DNA of 64,000 nucleotides. Source: Microbacterium arborescens (lineage in GTDB: Bacteria > Actinomycetota > Actinomycetes > Actinomycetales > Microbacteriaceae). Location of the stretch: assembly GCA_003339645.1 (NCBI GenBank), contig QNUV01000041.1:558001-622000 (forward strand), written 5' to 3'. The notes under the pieces are model-generated. The model saw only the letters and a list, made by a program, of their open reading frames with translations, made no database searches and was not told where the DNA came from. Shown here piece by piece: positions 61,224 through 64,000 of this stretch. Both the position numbers and the translations under genes were made by a program. Position 1 is the first letter of the stretch; each line of letters begins with the position of its first letter.

Positions 61224-61436
61224 TCAGGCGCGGCGTGGCCGCGGCGCGGGCGGCGGAGGCACGGGCTTCGCCGCGATGATGTCCGAGCAGCGGATGCGCT
61301 CCACACCGCGCTTGCCGTCGACCACGACCAGCTCGTCGTCCGCGCTCAGCAGCTCGCCGAGCGCATCCGTGGCCTGTCCCGTCGGTAGCAGGTAGCGGAC
61401 GACCACGCGGTTGCCGGGGGCAGGGAGCCTCACCAT
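61224..61436 (-). CDS. Small SH3-like protein coupled to the SDR (70 aa)
   Basis: The ATG at 61436 lies within the end of the SDR gene, giving a 7-base overlap. The product is a beta-rich small domain (GNRVVVRYLLPTGQATDALGELL, VVVDGKRGVERIRCSDIIAAK) followed by a proline-rich end. The pattern resembles the N-terminal SH3-like part of mycobacterial GNAT proteins such as Rv0428c, standing alone here. No enzymatic motif. Confidence 0.65.
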   Translation of the reverse strand: MVRLPAPGNRVVVRYLLPTGQATDALGELLSADDELVVVDGKRGVERIRCSDIIAAKPVPPPPAPRPRRA

Positions 61437-62911
61437 GCGCCGGGGGAGTAGTCCTTGAGGAAGACTCCGAACAGATCCTCGCCGGCCTCGCCGCGGACGA
61501 TCGGGTCGTAGACGCGTGCCGCGCCGTCGACGAGGTCGAGCGGGGCGTGGAAGCCTTCCTCGGCGAGACGCACCTTGGTCGGGTGGGGACGTTCGTCGGT
61601 GATCCATCCGGTGTCGACGCTCGTCATCAGGATGCCGTCGGTCTCGAACATCTCGCGGGCGCTCGTGCGCGTGAGCATGTTGACGGCGGCCTTGGCCATG
61701 TTCGTGTGCGGGTGGCCGGGCCCCTTGTAACCGCGGTTGAACACGCCCTCCATGGCGCTGACGTTGACGACGTAGGTGCGGCGAGCCGGGCTCGCAGCCA
61801 GCGAGGCGCGCAGCTTCGAGACCAGGAGGAAGGGGGCCGTGGTGTTGGCGAGCTGCACCTCGAGCATCTCGAGCGGGTCGACGTCGCCGACGCGCTGCGT
61901 CCACGAGTTGACGCTGTCGAGATCGGGAATGAGCCCGCCGGCGTCGATCGCCGTCCCGGCAGCGAGTCGTTCGAGCGAGCTCGAGCCCGCGGCCATCGCC
62001 TGCTCGGTGAGTTCGTCGGCGCGCGAGGCCGCGGCGGCGAGGATCGGGTGCGCGTTCACCGAGCGCTCGAGCGCTTGCGGGTGCATGTCGTTGGTGTGGC
62101 CGAAGGTGACCAGCTCGGGCAGCGGTCCGTCCGGCAGCGGTGAGAGCTCGGCGTCGACGAGGGGCTGGTAGGCGCCGGGGGAGCGCCGCACCGTCTGCGT
62201 CGCGTTGTTGATCAGGATGTCGAGCGGACCGGCCGCGGCGACGTCATCCGCGAGCCCGACGACCTGAGCGGGATCGCGCAGGTCGATGCCGACGACCTTG
62301 AGCCGGTCGATCCATTCCGCGGAGTCGGGAAGGCTCGTGAACCGGCGCACCGCATCGCGAGGGAAGCGCGTGGTGATGGTGGTGTGTGCGCCGTCGCGCA
62401 GCAGCCGCAGGGCGATGTACATCCCGATCTTGGCCCGCCCGCCGGTGAGCAGAGCCCGGCGACCCGTCAGATCGGTGCGGGCGTCGCGCTTGGCGTGGCT
62501 CAGCGCTGCGCAGTCGGGGCACAGCTGGTGGTAGAAGGCATCCACGATCGTGTAGGGCTGCTTGCAGATGTAGCAGGCGCGCGCCTTGATGAGGGTGCCG
62601 GCGATCGGAGCGGTCGTCGACGACGAGATCGGGATGCCGCGGGTCTCGTCGTCGATGCGGTCGGGGGCGCCGGTCGCGGTGGCGTGCACCACGGCGCGGT
62701 CGGCGGAGGCGACGGCATCCCGGATCTCGCGGCGCCGAACCTTCTTCGCAGCCTTGAACATCGCCGCCGTCGCGCGTCGCACCGTGACGTAGTCCGGGTG
62801 GGCGTGGTCGATGTCGGCGAGCTGGTCCAGAACACGGAGCGTCGCGGCGAGGTCGGCCGGATCGATGCCGCTGGGCGCGAGGGAAGAGGGGGAGATCGTG
62901 TCGGGAAGCAC
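61430..62911 (-). CDS. Large atypical short-chain dehydrogenase with N-terminal zinc module
   Basis: The 493-residue protein is twice the normal SDR length. Residues about 1-105 are helical. A zinc ribbon follows (CYIC near 110-113 and CPDC near 127-130). The Rossmann part begins with RRALLTGGRAKIG (glycine-rich NAD(P) motif). VNVSAMEG gives the catalytic serine, but the usual YxxxK tyrosine position reads TNMAK, with threonine. The lysine is kept. This group seems to be conserved in actinobacteria but its reaction is unknown. It is the first gene of a two-gene overlap with the SH3-like protein. Confidence 0.82.
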   Translation of the reverse strand: MLPDTISPSSLAPSGIDPADLAATLRVLDQLADIDHAHPDYVTVRRATAAMFKAAKKVRRREIRDAVASADRAVVHATATGAPDRIDDETRGIPISSSTTAPIAGTLIKARACYICKQPYTIVDAFYHQLCPDCAALSHAKRDARTDLTGRRALLTGGRAKIGMYIALRLLRDGAHTTITTRFPRDAVRRFTSLPDSAEWIDRLKVVGIDLRDPAQVVGLADDVAAAGPLDILINNATQTVRRSPGAYQPLVDAELSPLPDGPLPELVTFGHTNDMHPQALERSVNAHPILAAAASRADELTEQAMAAGSSSLERLAAGTAIDAGGLIPDLDSVNSWTQRVGDVDPLEMLEVQLANTTAPFLLVSKLRASLAASPARRTYVVNVSAMEGVFNRGYKGPGHPHTNMAKAAVNMLTRTSAREMFETDGILMTSVDTGWITDERPHPTKVRLAEEGFHAPLDLVDGAARVYDPIVRGEAGEDLFGVFLKDYSPGAW

Positions 62912-62955
62912 ACGGAATTCTACGTCACGACACCTGGGCGACCCCGGAGAAGGGG

Positions 62956-62993
62956 ACGGCCCCGCCGGAGATGAGATCTCACGGCGGGGCCGT
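62956..62993. terminator. Hairpin upstream of the SDR gene
   Basis: ACGGCCCCGCCG (62956-62967) pairs with CGGCGGGGCCGT (62982-62993), a 12-bp perfect stem. It lies between the SDR start and the end of the gene at the right edge, so it terminates that upstream minus-strand gene. Confidence 0.8.
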
Positions 62994-63122
62994 CAGTGAG
63001 CCCTGGGAGAAAGTGACCCGAACACCGTCTCTACCGAGCCGCTCACGTACAACAGCGAAGCTACGCGGTCGAGAACCGGATCGCGGGGTCGTTGACGCCA
63101 TGCTCTCGACTCTGCTAGGCGA

Positions 63123-64000
63123 TCAGCGCATCGCCTCGCCGATGTAGGAGTACTTCAGGAAGACCTCCGACGCCCAGCCGGCCTCTTCGAGAACGCCCTG
63201 GACCGCCGTGAGCATGTAACGGGAGTCCCAGCCCATGTAGAGGTAGCTGCCCTCACCGAGCTCGTCCCACTGGCCGTTCCACGCCATCGCCGGGTACACG
63301 GGGCCGCCACGGCGCGCGCTGAAATCGACGACGCTCTGGCGGGAGTCGACCCAGAGGCGCTTGAAGACCCGGTTGAACAGGTAGCGGACGTCGGGGACTT
63401 CCCAGTGCTCACCGCGGAACTCGACGTAGTCGAACTCCCGCTGCCAGCCGCGGGGCCAGCCGCGGCGCAGCTTCGCATCCAGGATCGGCGTGAGGTTGTC
63501 GTCATCGATGCCCGTCAGGGACGGCCGCCGCCACAGGTCGACGAATCGCGCGGCCAGCGTCTCCGTGCGGGCGCTGATCGCCGCGGTGTCCCAGCTGGCG
63601 ATCTCTGCGATCTCTCGCGACATCGTCACCGCGCTGCCCGCGAGGAGCGGACGCAGCTGCGGGAAGGTCGCGTCGAGCGCGCGCTCCGCGCTGTCCTGCT
63701 CGAGCAGCGTGAGGTTGCCGATCGTGTGCGCCAGGGCACGGTGGCTGTTCTGCTCGTCCTCGCTGTAATCGGCGAAGCGTCGCGTGCCGTCTCCCGACCA
63801 GTCGTCGCCGGCGCCGGCAGGGAAGACCGGCGAGACGTCGAGGAGGTCGGCGGGGTCGGCGTCGGCGAGACGGCCCAGGACATAACGCGGATGGGGGAGG
63901 TCGCTGTACTTGAGACCGACGCGCACCCGCTCGTCCGAGGGGGTGATGCGCGCGATCGCGCGGGTCAGCGCGTCGGGGCCTTCGGCGTACGCGCGGCAGA
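63123..64000 (-). CDS. GmrSD-like restriction protein, C-terminal part (5' end beyond the window)
   Basis: At least 292 codons are visible; the gene enters from the right edge. The segment HTIGNLTLLEQDSAERALD, then ASWDTAAISARTETLAARFVDLW, is the DUF1524 part of GmrSD-type restriction enzymes (HNH-like nuclease subunit after DUF262). Residues after that (about 150 from the end) form a beta-rich C-terminal domain (DYVEFRGEHWEV; RYMLTAVQGVL). GmrSD enzymes cleave modified phage DNA. The HNH histidine motif itself lies outside the window. The gene is probably complete, but this is not shown. Confidence 0.72.
   Translation of the reverse strand, partial: CRAYAEGPDALTRAIARITPSDERVRVGLKYSDLPHPRYVLGRLADADPADLLDVSPVFPAGAGDDWSGDGTRRFADYSEDEQNSHRALAHTIGNLTLLEQDSAERALDATFPQLRPLLAGSAVTMSREIAEIASWDTAAISARTETLAARFVDLWRRPSLTGIDDDNLTPILDAKLRRGWPRGWQREFDYVEFRGEHWEVPDVRYLFNRVFKRLWVDSRQSVVDFSARRGGPVYPAMAWNGQWDELGEGSYLYMGWDSRYMLTAVQGVLEEAGWASEVFLKYSYIGEAMR

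Overview
The window is a GC-rich chromosomal segment from an actinobacterium, most likely a Microbacterium-type member of the Microbacteriaceae. The evidence is high GC with GTG/TTG starts and many 1-8 base gene overlaps, a 13E12-type DUF222/HNH gene, a long C-terminal tail on FtsE, a tmRNA tag of actinobacterial type (AESKRTDFALAA), start-proximal -10 boxes of the form TAGGCT, and Microbacteriaceae-like orders such as prfB-ftsE-ftsX-smpB-ssrA and gltX-tRNA-Gln.

Layout. (1) 1-6776, minus strand: an exopolysaccharide-type locus. It has an MFS protein, a GH114 lipoprotein, a cellulose-synthase-like GT2 with an unusual ~150-residue insert, a STAS protein, an RsbW-like kinase, and a secreted GH26-like domain fused to an OpgC-like acyltransferase that runs off the left edge. 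The last four genes overlap by 4-8 bases. (2) 6802-11666: core genes prfB, ftsE, ftsX, smpB, a SIMPL protein, and ssrA (tmRNA). (3) 11640-25344: a 13.7-kb prophage remnant in the 3' end of ssrA, bounded by 41-bp att repeats. It keeps the integrase, ImmA and small terminase, but two deletion scars have removed the repressor 5' end, most of a cytosine methyltransferase, almost all of the large terminase and all structural genes. What remains is mostly unknown cargo, including a leaderless three-gene operon and a HEPN-like protein. (4) 25345-27847: host genes (small membrane protein, SnoaL-like, lipoprotein, hisN) and tRNA-Lys. (5) 27801-34433: a 6.6-kb integrative element in tRNA-Lys, bounded by 48-bp att repeats. 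It has an integrase, an excisionase-like protein, DNA-binding proteins and an ImmA/DUF4411 toxin-antitoxin-like pair. (6) 34507-64000: host chromosome. This part holds a DUF222/HNH gene, a thiolase, otsA-otsB (trehalose), ilvD-ilvB-ilvN-ilvC, proline-rich and small membrane proteins, serA, a TetR/DHA2 exporter pair, leuB-ilvE-FAH-MFS, a divergent aminotransferase/LysR pair, gltX, tRNA-Gln, a TetR/butanediol-dehydrogenase-like pair, a large atypical SDR, and the 3' part of a GmrSD-like restriction protein at the right edge.

How it works together. The ilv, leuB, ilvE and serA genes form a branched-chain amino acid and serine block, interrupted by an efflux pair. ssrA and smpB are the two halves of trans-translation. 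Both mobile elements keep the RNA gene they target intact and carry a new hairpin terminator just behind it, so the native terminators now lie beyond attR. The STAS/RsbW pair next to the glycan synthase suggests partner-switch control of polysaccharide production. No CRISPR array, insertion sequence or replication origin of the chromosome was seen.
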